This document shows positions 9,137 through 17,424 of a DNA stretch of 64,000 nucleotides, one piece after another. Numbering within the stretch: the stretch's first letter is position 1; each line of letters opens with the position of its first letter. The notes under the pieces are model-generated. The model was given only the letters and a program-made list of their open reading frames with translations. It ran no database searches and had not been told where the DNA came from. A program made the position numbers and the translations under genes. The stretch is from assembly GCA_024233135.1 (NCBI GenBank), contig JACKPZ010000004.1, positions 1 through 64,000 on the forward strand, in the 5' to 3' direction. The DNA is from Akkermansiaceae bacterium (GTDB lineage Bacteria > Verrucomicrobiota > Verrucomicrobiia > Verrucomicrobiales > Akkermansiaceae).

Positions 9137-9810
9137 GTGCAATCGTGCTTCGCCGCCCTAACATGCTCCGTCATGCCAGCCGACAATCCGAAGCAACCGA
9201 AAGACAATCCATCACCACGGAGTGGGGCCGGAAATGGACAAGCCTCGGTTCGAATGTCCATCGAGGCTCTCGACCGTATTCCCTGGGTCGAGTTTCTTGC
9301 TTGCGGGGTCACTGGCAAGTCCGACCGCCGCACTGGATGGGCGGCCTTGGTTACATCACGCCCCGAACTCTTGAGAAACGCCCTCGCTTACCACAACCGC
9401 CCGACAAACCAATCATGGCGATTGGTCCGGTCGAGAAGATCCGAAATTGTCAAAGCGATTCTCAGCGGACTTCGTAATGACTTTGAAGTATTACCCGACG
9501 AAGCCGTATTTGGTTCGCTTCCGGAACTCGGTGAGCTACTCGAGAATTACTGCTCCCAATTATCCGCAGGCGACGCAAACGGCGATCCGGAGAGCTCCCA
9601 GCCAGAAAAAGTGCTGGTGTCTTGGGGAAGCCCTCTAATCGCCCGTTCCTCCTATGAAAGCGAGACTGATTTCCAAGCCGGTCACTTCACGACTTTCGAC
9701 GATCTTGTCGAATTCGTATTTGGCCCACTGCGACTACAGTTCGGAGCAGGCTGGTTCACCCATGCCAACAGCTTTCTCGACAAGATCCGATCCGAGGAAG
9801 GTGCGACGCG
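9137..9810 (+). pseudogene. Large unknown gene, 5' part, interrupted by IS256-family element
   Basis: This is the first part of a gene that continues at 11270-13604. Removing the IS and one copy of its 8-base target repeat joins the two parts in the same frame. The whole gene would be 1003 codons from the GTG at 9137, or 991 codons from the ATG at 9173. An ATG at 9254 is a third possible start. The visible protein begins with a low-complexity P, N and S region, then MSIEALDRIPWVEFLACGVTG. I see no signal peptide, membrane segment or catalytic motif, and I do not recognise the family. It diverges from the leftward mobilization genes. Confidence 0.75.
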
Positions 9811-11261
9811 GGCCGCGATTTTTTTCCCGTTAAAACGTTAGAAAGGATTGGTGCTGGTTGATCTGGCGATGTTCCGACATCGCCTGTTTGAACGAACGTT
9901 TAAACCAACCAACACCATGGACGAACAGACAGGGATGCAGGCGGCTTCGCAAGCCGGGATCGAGGATTTCAACGGGATTTTCCAGGAGCGGCTTCGCGGG
10001 ATCGTGCGCGAGGGGCTGCTGGCGATGTTCGAGGCGGAGGTGACGGCGCTGTGCGGCGAGAGCTACCGGCCGTCGGCGAGCCCGATCCGGCGGGCGGGAA
10101 GCGAGCTGGTCACCATCCGCACCAGTCAGGGCAAGGAGCGCGTCGCGAAGCGCCGGGTGCGCGAAACGCTGCCGGACGGCACCGAGCGCGAGGTGCGGCT
10201 GAAGTCTTACGAGGAGGTGAGACGGCGCCGGGGTATGTTCGACGAGATCCTTGAGGCGATCTGCCACGGGGCTTCTGGCAGCGGGGTGGGCAAAATGCAG
10301 GGCGTGAGCCAGAGCACGGTCTGCGAGGCGTGGAAGGTCCGCAGCAAGGAGTTGCTCGACGAGTTCCGGGGCCGTGATTTGTCGGGCATCGACGCGGTGG
10401 CGCTGATGGTGGACGGGGTGTTTCCGGGCAAAAACCACTGCGTGGTGGTGGCGCTGGCCATCGACTCGGAAGGGCACAAGCATCTGCTGGATTTCGAGGA
10501 GGGGGCGAGCGAGAACGAGGAGGTGGTCAAGGGTTTGTTCGCGCGGCTCAAGGCGCGGGGTTTGCAGGCCGGTGTGGCGCGCAGGCTGTTGGTGGTGCGC
10601 GATGGCAGCGAGGCGATCGCCAAGGCGGTGCGGCACTTCTGGCCGGACGCGGTGCAGCAGGAATGCCTGGTGCATGTGGAGCGCGGCTTGTGCGGCAAGT
10701 TGTCATGGAAACACCGGGGCGAGGTGGTCAAGCGGATGAACCGGCTGCGGGCGGTCCAGGGTGCCGAGGCGGGAGAGGAGGCGTTCGGGGAGTTGCTCGA
10801 TTTCGTCCGGGAGAAGAATCTGGCGGCGGCGGAGTGTCTGGAGAAGCGGCGGGAGGGGATCCTGGCGTTCCACGGACTCAACGTGCCCTCGACGCTCAAC
10901 GTGACGTTCCTGAGCACCAACAACATCGAGAACGTGATGCGCAACACACGGGGCACCATCGGCCGGGTGTGCCGCTGGAACCCGAAGACCGATCAGTTGA
11001 GCCGCTGGATGGGCGTGGCGCTGCTGCGCGCCCAGGAGGGCTTCCGGCGAATTCACGGGCACAAGGAGATGGGGGCGTTGGCCGCCGCGCTGGGGCGCTC
11101 CGGCTCCGCCGCCTCGTCGCTACGCTCCTCGTCGGCTCCGCCTGCGCGCCCCAGCGCGGGAGGGCATTCGGAACTTGCGGACCAGCAGCCATTCAGCTAT
11201 CGAATGTCCATCAGCCAGACCGCTGAGATTCTAACGATCTAACGGAGAAAAAATTTTCCGC
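9811..11261 (+). mobile_element. IS256-family insertion sequence
   Basis: A 1451-bp insertion sequence. It is flanked by the 8-base direct repeat GCGACGCG (9803-9810 and 11262-11269), the target duplication size expected for the IS256 family. The ends form imperfect inverted repeats: about 22 of 26 bases match between 9818-9843 and the complement of 11229-11254, including a shared CGTTAGAA. It carries one mutator-type transposase. It sits inside a large gene of unknown function, whose frame is restored exactly when the element is removed. Confidence 0.85.
9917..11242 (+). CDS. IS256-family (mutator-type) transposase
   Basis: A 441-residue DDE transposase from the ATG at 9917 (a TTG at 9848 is less likely). 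The three acidic residues appear in ALMVDGVFPG, LLVVRDGSEA and STNNIENVMRNTRG, in the order and contexts typical of mutator/IS256 transposases, with the C/H-containing segment QQECLVHVERGL between. The last 60 residues include a serine- and alanine-rich run encoded by repetitive GC-rich DNA. The gene reaches almost to the right end of the IS and looks intact. Confidence 0.92.
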   Translation: MDEQTGMQAASQAGIEDFNGIFQERLRGIVREGLLAMFEAEVTALCGESYRPSASPIRRAGSELVTIRTSQGKERVAKRRVRETLPDGTEREVRLKSYEEVRRRRGMFDEILEAICHGASGSGVGKMQGVSQSTVCEAWKVRSKELLDEFRGRDLSGIDAVALMVDGVFPGKNHCVVVALAIDSEGHKHLLDFEEGASENEEVVKGLFARLKARGLQAGVARRLLVVRDGSEAIAKAVRHFWPDAVQQECLVHVERGLCGKLSWKHRGEVVKRMNRLRAVQGAEAGEEAFGELLDFVREKNLAAAECLEKRREGILAFHGLNVPSTLNVTFLSTNNIENVMRNTRGTIGRVCRWNPKTDQLSRWMGVALLRAQEGFRRIHGHKEMGALAAALGRSGSAASSLRSSSAPPARPSAGGHSELADQQPFSYRMSISQTAEILTI

Positions 11262-11269
11262 GCGACGCG

Positions 11270-13604
11270 CCAATCACGCCGCATGTGGACCGCCATACCG
11301 ATGGATTTCAGCTTTCCTCCGCCCGTATTGTCCTTAGTTGCCACGGCCCGGTTGATCGCTTTCGGCTGGCTCCCTTTGCATTGGAACAGCCTTCCGGTCA
11401 TGCTCGACCGTGCTGCCGCCATACCGGATTCAAAGAAGGCGGCAGCTCTCAGAACCCGGTTCGAAGAAGGCATTCGGATATTCGATGTGCCATGGTTCCA
11501 ATTTGAAGATCGAACCGCATTGAACGTGGCCGATGGCCCCGGACTGCAGAAGGAACTCCACTACCACTTTACATCGAAACACCAAACAGACCGGGCCCTG
11601 CTCGCCGTGGAATACACTGGCTACGGGAAGCGAAGGAAAGACGAGAAGATCTTGGAAACGGACAGATACTTCCTCTTTCGCATGCGCCTGGACGCCGTTA
11701 GTTTGTTACAACGGTTTTTCCCTAGGGTTTCCGTCAAGGTGATTTCCTACTCGCGGACAGGCTCGGCCACAAACCGCGCAGGGATTCTCAGCCGTCTGAT
11801 TGATCATTACATGGTGGCGCCAGGAGCGCCTGGCCTTCAAAACTTGCTCATTCATGAGGTAAGGGGGCTTACCTATCCAAGCCTTCCTCGCGTTCCCTTC
11901 GAGTTGCCATGGATCGAAACGCTTCCACATGACACTTCACTCGATCTGTGCCTTCGACTCGACGCCACATTGCCAGCCCCACAAGGTTCCGGCATCGCTT
12001 ATCATCCGACTCCGAGAATTGATAGAAAACCACACCTTCTCCAGAAGCTCATCCTGAATTCCGAAACGGCAAAAACTCCGGCGGCTGAATCGCGGCGCAT
12101 GGCATTGAGATTCGCCTACTTCCTCCTGCCAATTTGCCGAGATTCGGTGAGGATGCTGTTCCAAAACGTCGCGGCGAAGGTATCCCGCAGGGTGGACAAG
12201 AAACTGGATCGGGAAATCCGGTTGAACGCGAGCGAACTGGACGATCTGCCACTCAGCCGGGCATCCCACTTTCGTCCGCTCACCAAATGGCGGAATTTGT
12301 TGAAGTTCTTCATCGGCGTTAGAAACCATCTTCTAGAAGTTCCTGACTTTATTCAGAACTGGGCGGGAGCATTGTTCCGATTCGTATGGGTCGTGCCTCT
12401 GGAACCGATGAGCGCCCTGCATACGTGCACCAGCCATCCCGAGCTTCGGGACCATCTCCGCAAGCGTTCCCAAAGTTCCGGCGACTCCACCGTCCCGATT
12501 GGTTTCCGCCCGACATACCCCGGAAGCCCGCGTTCAACCCGCATCTACCCGCTGCTATTTTCGGCAGCACCGTGCGAACTTGCTTGCCGGGTCGAGTTAG
12601 GACCATTGCTGTTGTTTGCAATGCAAGAAATCGGCGGTATGGACAGCGAATCCGCCCCGTGTTGGCTTGCGAATCGACTCCTTGAAACGAGACGATTGAT
12701 GGAAGACCTCACATCAAGATTCGACTATTCTCCTGACGTCGAACCAACCCGTCTGTTGGACCGTGTGCAGAGCCGAGGCTTCATCAACGACATCCTTGCG
12801 AACCTAGCCTCCGAAACCATACTCCGAAGCATCCTAATCCAGACAGGAGGAAAGGAGTTGCTGTGGGATTGGTCAAGAAACATCATGCAACGTGTGGACA
12901 GGTTGCTGCGCGGGCTTCCGGAAGAGGAGGAGCCTACATTGCATTCCTCCCCAAAGCCATCAAGTCGCCACCACTTGGTGCAACAGGAACTTTTTGAACC
13001 GATCGAACAACTACGAATCTTCGATGATCCATGCGGCCTTGCGATCGCGGCCTTGGACTGCCGCAGAGATTACCTCGCCGTGACAATGGCAGCGGGTGGA
13101 AAGGGATGCAACACGAGCCATCCGGTTTATTTTCTCACAGACAAGCTCAAACGATGCTTCCGTCCGCGCATTTCCCTCCGATCCTTGTCCACGTTTTCAT
13201 TCAACGAAAACAGGAACTCTGACGATGAGACCACGATGGGCGGTCAGGAAACGATGGGCGGTCAGGAAACGATGGGTGGTCAGGAAACGAAAGCCGCTCA
13301 GGAAGTGAAGGCCGCCCAGGAAAAGGAGGACATCACCAATATCGACGTCATACTGATCAAATGCTTCAAGGCACCGGATTTCAGCAAGGTGTTAAAGCGC
13401 GCCCTGGAACTTGTTCAGTCATGGTATCAGCAAGAGGGCTGTAACTACGGAGAAACTCCCGAGGATTTGCTCGCCGAGATCGCGGACGAGATGTTCGGCG
13501 GCCCGCCGCCCAGGGATTTCATCGAGAAGCGGGACGACATCCTCAAGGCGTTTCACACGGCTGCTAGATCGAACGCGCCGCGGCCAGCACAGGGGGCTCG
13601 ATGA
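11270..13604 (+). pseudogene. Large unknown gene, 3' part
   Basis: This is the continuation of the gene begun at 9137. The frame is open right across the IS right boundary, and an internal ATG at 11283 could start a 773-residue product. The protein has an aromatic- and arginine-rich, apparently globular body with no motif I can name. Near the C-terminus are five tandem hexapeptides (TMGGQE x3, TKAAQE, VKAAQE), then an acidic segment ending in a short helical region (PEDLLAEIADEMFGG). Codon use is more A/T-rich than in the surrounding chromosome, as for acquired genes. The last 41 bases overlap the leftward integrase gene tail to tail. Confidence 0.7.
13233..13322 (+). repeat. Five tandem 18-bp coding repeats
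   Basis: Three almost identical 18-base units (ACGATGGGCGGTCAGGAA) are followed by two diverged ones. They encode six-residue repeats ending in QE. The unit length keeps the frame whatever the copy number, so slippage could change the length of this linker without breaking the protein. Confidence 0.85.
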
Positions 13605-14799
13605 ATCCCGCGTAGTGTTCCATCAGCATCTGAACGCTGGTGCCCATTTCCTGAGCCAGTGTTTTCAGGTTCCAGCCTTCCTCGATCCGGTTGGTGGCGA
13701 AGGTGTGCCTGAAATCCTGGGTGGTCCAGGAATGTCCCGCCGCGCGGTTCAGTTGCCTGAGCAACTCGCCGAACGTGTCGCTCGTCATCCGGTCTCCCGT
13801 CGGCGACGCAAAGCACCAGTCGGAATCGCCGCCCGGGATGGTCTCGCGAAACCTCTCGATCATCGGGCGGAGAACCGGCCTGACGGTGACGGATCGCTGG
13901 CCGGTTTTCAACCGGGTCGAGTTGCTGCGACCATCGTCCGGGAGAATGAGCCGGATCTTGCCACCGACATCAAGGTCCCTGCGCTTGAGGGTGAGGATTT
14001 CATGCATCCGGAATCCGCCTTCCAGCATCAACTGACAGCCGAAGAGAATGAGCGCGTTCGGTGAAACCGCTCGGTATTGCTCCTCCACCTCCGCTGCGGA
14101 CAGCACGGTGATCGGCTCGCCCGTGCCCTTGAACGAGGGCAGGTCATCCGCGGGATTCGCGGCATAGGGATTTTCAGGGCGATAGGCGCCGCTCTTGAGG
14201 GCATGCTGGAAGAGCTCGTGGAACAGTTCGCGATAATGCCGCTTGTAGGAGCGTGAGTAATTCTTCTCCGCTAGAAACGTCAGGATCGTATCGGTCGTGA
14301 TCAGCGCCAGGTCGTCTTTTTTGAACCAAGGAGGGGCCATCTTGATCTTCTTGCGCCTCCGCTTGAGAACCTCGGGCGGACGGGGATCCAGCGCGTTGAT
14401 GCGCTCCGATCCGAAGAACTGGCGGAGTCGGGAGATTTTGTCCGAGGTGGCGTGGTAGACATTGCTCACCTCGCTGCGAACCAGAAACGACCGGATGACG
14501 TTGTCGATCGGGCATTTCGGCGGCAGCTCACGAACGACGGTGTCCGTCGGGCCGGCATCAAGAAGCGCCGGGGCTCCAAACGAACGCCGCAGTCCGTCGA
14601 AGGCGGCGAGGACATTCTTGGGCACCTCGATGTCGGCCATCCGTTCGAGTTCGATGAGCAGGTCCACCTTCCGCGCCACCTTTTGGGCGAGGTCCTCGTT
14701 GTCGGTGCCGAGACTGGCCCGGACGAGCTTTGCTCCGGGGCGCGGGTAGCAGGAGATACAGAAGTTCTGGGAATCGGGTCGGCGGTAGATGCTTGCCAT
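13564..14799 (-). CDS. Tyrosine recombinase (integrase) of the left element
   Basis: A 411-residue phage-type integrase. The ATG at 14799 begins MASIYRRPDSQNFCISCYP, the usual start of an arm-binding domain. The middle is a core-binding helical domain. The catalytic part shows GGFRMHEILTLKRRDLD (first Arg), QDFRHTFATN (His box) and EHYAGFI with the nucleophile Tyr at about 396. The gene reads leftward with its start about 215 bases from a copy of the tRNA-fMet 3' end, as expected for an integrase next to its attachment site. It probably moved the element holding the mobilization genes. It is not closely similar to the integrase at 15161. Confidence 0.9.
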   Translation of the reverse strand: MASIYRRPDSQNFCISCYPRPGAKLVRASLGTDNEDLAQKVARKVDLLIELERMADIEVPKNVLAAFDGLRRSFGAPALLDAGPTDTVVRELPPKCPIDNVIRSFLVRSEVSNVYHATSDKISRLRQFFGSERINALDPRPPEVLKRRRKKIKMAPPWFKKDDLALITTDTILTFLAEKNYSRSYKRHYRELFHELFQHALKSGAYRPENPYAANPADDLPSFKGTGEPITVLSAAEVEEQYRAVSPNALILFGCQLMLEGGFRMHEILTLKRRDLDVGGKIRLILPDDGRSNSTRLKTGQRSVTVRPVLRPMIERFRETIPGGDSDWCFASPTGDRMTSDTFGELLRQLNRAAGHSWTTQDFRHTFATNRIEEGWNLKTLAQEMGTSVQMLMEHYAGFIEPPVLAAARSI

Positions 14800-14835
14800 G
14801 GTCGGGATTGGTTGTCGCAAGCACCGAAATCCGTC

Positions 14836-14849
14836 GAATTTGCGCAAAA
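14836..14849 (-). promoter_or_regulatory. Palindromic operator-like site, copy 2
   Basis: Second exact copy of GAATTTGCGCAAAA, 36 bases upstream of the integrase ATG at 14799. The similarity to the first site extends a few bases to each side. The position suits a site that represses or activates the integrase promoter. Confidence 0.45.
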
Positions 14850-14919
14850 CCCGCACTTTTGGGGCGCGGAGGCCTGAACCGATACCCTGAACCCACAGCC
14901 GAGAGATCGGATGTGGGAA

Positions 14920-14953
14920 TTGTTCACGGTTTCCGACCCGTTTTGTTCACGGT
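14920..14953. repeat. Two direct repeats near attachment site
   Basis: TTGTTCACGGT occurs at 14920-14930 and again at 14943-14953, 23 bases apart (about two helical turns). They lie between the leftward integrase gene and the tRNA-derived att copy. This is where arm-type integrase or excisionase binding sites are usually found. Confidence 0.45.
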
Positions 14954-15013
14954 GGCAGAATCCCGCCTTCCGGAAATCCCGTAATAAGTCTACCCAACAA
15001 ACTGTTGTTGTGG

Positions 15014-15065
15014 TGGTTGCGGGAGTAGGATTTGAACCTACGGCCTTCAGGTTATGAGCCTGACG
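15014..15065 (-). repeat. att copy: displaced 3' end of tRNA-fMet gene
   Basis: These 52 bases match 29228-29279 with one difference (position 15042). They include the CCA end, T arm, variable region and anticodon arm of tRNA-fMet but not the 5' half. This is therefore an attachment-site copy and not a tRNA gene. It marks the left boundary of the 14.2-kb element and is also the point where the left element ends. Confidence 0.92.
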
Positions 15066-15102
15066 GTCACTCCCATAAAACATGTTTCTAACGGTAAGCC
15101 GC

Positions 15103-15123
15103 GCAATGAACCGTGCAATAGAT
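15103..15123 (+). repeat. Arm-type site, left end of element
   Basis: The 21 bases GCAATGAACCGTGCAATAGAT match 29107-29127 at 20 of 21 positions. They lie 38 bases inside the left att copy and just before the integrase gene. A related GCGCAAT half lies immediately upstream. Likely integrase arm-binding site. Confidence 0.65.
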
Positions 15124-15160
15124 GCTTGTAATCCCCCCTTGAATGCGCTGAATTGCGCCC

Positions 15161-16456
15161 ATGAGCAGGCCAACGAAGCGCACGCGGACGGTTGCCCAAA
15201 ACTCCGCCGCGGTCAAAATCACGATTCGACAGATCACTCGTGAGAAGAACGGAACGTTTTGGACGACTCACCTTGTTCAAGGTTGGAAGGAGAATGGAAA
15301 ATGGCAACGTCGGCAGTTTTCGGAGCAGGCCGAGGCCGAGCGTTTCGCCGCACTCAAGCGCGTCGAGATGGAAAACAAGGGCCGGTCCCAAAAAATGATC
15401 CTCTCCCCTCTCACGCAGGAGCGCCACGACGAGGCCGTTCGCGCGTTCGACTCACTTGGCAACGCATACACCCTTTCCGATGCCGTCGCGTTTTTTCTCA
15501 AGCATCACCGCCCTCCGGAATTTACCATCCGGGCCAAGGACGCGCTCAAGCTCTACATCGACGACAAGGAACGTGACGGAGTTCGCGACCGAACGCTCGT
15601 AGCCATCAAGAGCGTGCTGAATCAGTTCATCTCGGGCACGAACGATCCTTGGATTCACGATGTCACCCCGGCCGTCGTGGAGTCGTTCCTACGCGGTCTC
15701 CGGGCAAAGGACGGCACAAGCAAGGCCACCCGCAAGACGTGGAACAACTACCGCAACGACCTGAACGGATTCCTCTCATGGTGCGCCACACCGGACGCCG
15801 GCACGAACCGCCCCTTCACCTTTGAGAATCCGGTCGCCGCCGTGCGGAAGTTCAACGCCCGGCAGGTTCGCGAGCAGCAGAGCGCCAAACCGGAAACCAC
15901 CGACACCAAGGACGTGCTCCGCATCTTCTCCGCCCTCCTGCGTTGGCGCGGCGGTGTGTTGGCCCGCTACTTCGCCTACCTCTATTTTGCCGGTATCCGC
16001 CCGGATGAATTGAAACTCATCTCCGCCCGCGAAGCGGAACTTGTGAACCTGAAAACCCGGACGATCACCGTCCCGGCCAACGTCTCGAAAACCAAGCACG
16101 AGCGCCACGTCGCCATTTCCGACAACCTCGCCGCATGGCTGAACATCCTCCCCGGCCCGATCATCCCGCCGAATTTCGACCGCCTCGCCAAGCTCGCCCG
16201 GAAGCATTTCGGACTCACCCACGACGAGGCCCGGCACAGCTTCATTTCCTACCATGTCGCGCACCACCGCAGTATCGGGGACGCCGCGCTCCAAGCCGGT
16301 AACTCCGAGAGCATCGTCAAGCGTCACTACCTCAACACCCACACCCGCGAGGAGGGCGCGGAGTTCTTCCGCATCGTGCCGGATCTGAAACGCCGCCGCG
16401 CCGTGCTTTCTCCTGCCGTTCCTCAGAGCGGCGGGCACCGCCTCGTCGCTGTCTAA
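15161..16456 (+). CDS. Tyrosine recombinase (integrase) of the 14.2-kb element
   Basis: A 431-residue integrase. An N-terminal basic, beta-rich segment (TREKNGTFWTTHLVQG) is followed by a helical core-binding domain (about 110-230) and the catalytic domain. First Arg is in FAGIRPDEL at residue 280, the R-H pair in ARHSFISYH at 358-359, and the nucleophile Tyr in KRHYLNTH at about 390. The third box reads AGNS in place of the usual GH, as seen in some divergent members. The ATG lies about 95 bases from the att copy, with arm-type repeats between. It should catalyse integration and excision at the tRNA-fMet 3' end. Confidence 0.92.
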   Translation: MSRPTKRTRTVAQNSAAVKITIRQITREKNGTFWTTHLVQGWKENGKWQRRQFSEQAEAERFAALKRVEMENKGRSQKMILSPLTQERHDEAVRAFDSLGNAYTLSDAVAFFLKHHRPPEFTIRAKDALKLYIDDKERDGVRDRTLVAIKSVLNQFISGTNDPWIHDVTPAVVESFLRGLRAKDGTSKATRKTWNNYRNDLNGFLSWCATPDAGTNRPFTFENPVAAVRKFNARQVREQQSAKPETTDTKDVLRIFSALLRWRGGVLARYFAYLYFAGIRPDELKLISAREAELVNLKTRTITVPANVSKTKHERHVAISDNLAAWLNILPGPIIPPNFDRLAKLARKHFGLTHDEARHSFISYHVAHHRSIGDAALQAGNSESIVKRHYLNTHTREEGAEFFRIVPDLKRRRAVLSPAVPQSGGHRLVAV

Positions 16457-16716
16457 CGTGTCCCAACGGGGACGTTCCGACCTCGATCCGAGCCCGCGCT
16501 GACGAGCTGCGGAGAAATCAGTCGTTTGGACGATAACAACCGGGGGGTGCCGGGCGCTCCTTCGGAATCGCGTCCCGAGTCATCAGCAGCAGATCGAAGG
16601 CGAACAATTCTTCACCTCGTAGCGGAGGAAAGCTTGGATCAAAACCGCCGGATTCCGCCTGAAAGACCTGCTTTTCTATCAGAATCAGGGGGAGTTTTTT
16701 GGGCCCATTTAATTGG

Positions 16717-16748
16717 GTCGAAATTCACAAGTGAAATTCACATTCGAC
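16717..16748. promoter_or_regulatory. Operator-like nested repeats upstream of replication genes
   Basis: The gap 16457-16849 has no convincing gene. It is A/T-rich towards its right half and holds a perfect inverted repeat TTCAC-AA-GTGAA (16724-16735), a third direct AAATTCAC copy (16734-16741), and outer arms GTCGAA (16717) and TTCGAC (16743). This arrangement about 100 bases before the small HTH gene suits a regulator-binding site for the replication operon. Nothing else is evident in the gap. Confidence 0.45.
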
Positions 16749-16849
16749 AGGGACACCGAGACTTACAACTCAAGAGAAAATTTTCCAATCGGTCGCCAAA
16801 ATCAAACTTCTCGTTCCTCCCGGGATGCCGTGATTTGATAGTGCTTGCT

Positions 16850-17077
16850 ATGAATCGAACCGACTCTCACGAACATGCACTCGTAGGCATCGACAAGTGC
16901 CTCGAAATTGTCTTCCCGGATCCGGACTCGGCCCCTGCCAAGCGGACGTTCCATCAATGGATGGCGAACCGCTACTTCCCGGTTCACAAGATCGGACGCC
17001 GGGTGTTTTTGGACCCGGTCGAGGTTCGCGCCGCGCTTGATCGCCGCTTCAAAATCAACGCGACCTCGGTTGCTTAA
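16850..17077 (+). CDS. Small HTH DNA-binding protein, probable excisionase
   Basis: A 75-residue protein from the ATG at 16850. The open frame runs back to 16526, but that part is poorly coding-like and starts with a rare codon. It contains RTFHQWMANRYFPVHKIGRRVFLDPVEVRAAL, split here as a helix-turn-helix followed by the wing pattern IGRRVFLDPVEV common to MerR-like excisionases (helix_turn_helix_17 type). The place between the integrase and the replication genes suits an excisionase or replication regulator. Confidence 0.65.
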   Translation: MNRTDSHEHALVGIDKCLEIVFPDPDSAPAKRTFHQWMANRYFPVHKIGRRVFLDPVEVRAALDRRFKINATSVA

Positions 17078-17088
17078 CCTCCGATGCG

Positions 17089-17424
17089 ATGGGAGCCTTG
17101 AACTACAACCGCTTCACCTTCGACGAACCGGAGGAGCCCCCTCCCGATCAAGAAAAAGCCCCGGCCCACGGGTTCAACGCGGGCGCGGGGCAAAAAGATC
17201 AGGAACACGGGTATCCTCTTTCACCGGGACGGGACTCTCAAGCGGAATCCGTTGCCGCCGAAAATTCGTTAGCCCCATGGAAGCAGGATCTCGAAGCCCT
17301 TTCGGTCACAACGGGCACCTTGGCGAAAGGTGCGGGGGGGCCCCGACCGCCGGGCAGCGGGTCGCGTTCGACTACCTCCGGGCGGACCGCCTCGGGGGTG
17401 CATGTGAAGCGATGGACTTCGTAG
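17089..17424 (+). CDS. Unknown ORF, possibly the N-terminal part of the RepA-like ATPase
   Basis: A 111-residue frame that starts 11 bases after the preceding stop. The first 80 residues are polar and proline-rich (NRFTFDEPEEPPPDQEK) and look coding. The last 30 are serine- and glycine-rich and less convincing. It overlaps the start of the ATPase gene in another frame. A run of seven Gs at 17334-17340 lies where one shift would join this frame to the ATPase, so the two could be one gene with a sequencing error, a real mutation, or programmed slippage. Otherwise it is a separate small gene coupled to the ATPase by a 13-base overlap. Confidence 0.45.
   Translation: MGALNYNRFTFDEPEEPPPDQEKAPAHGFNAGAGQKDQEHGYPLSPGRDSQAESVAAENSLAPWKQDLEALSVTTGTLAKGAGGPRPPGSGSRSTTSGRTASGVHVKRWTS

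Noticed and set aside
9811..11261. The IS as cargo that adds a functional gene to the element
   Set aside because: Only a transposase is present and it breaks the host gene, so it is a simple insertion.
13233..13322. CRISPR-like repeats
   Set aside because: Units are contiguous without spacers and encode protein repeats.
15014..15065. A second tRNA-Met gene
   Set aside because: The 5' half is missing and cannot fold to a tRNA; it is an attachment-site copy.
16526..16849. An N-terminal extension to the small HTH protein
   Set aside because: No ribosome site, an unusual start codon, and A/T-rich sequence holding operator-like repeats.
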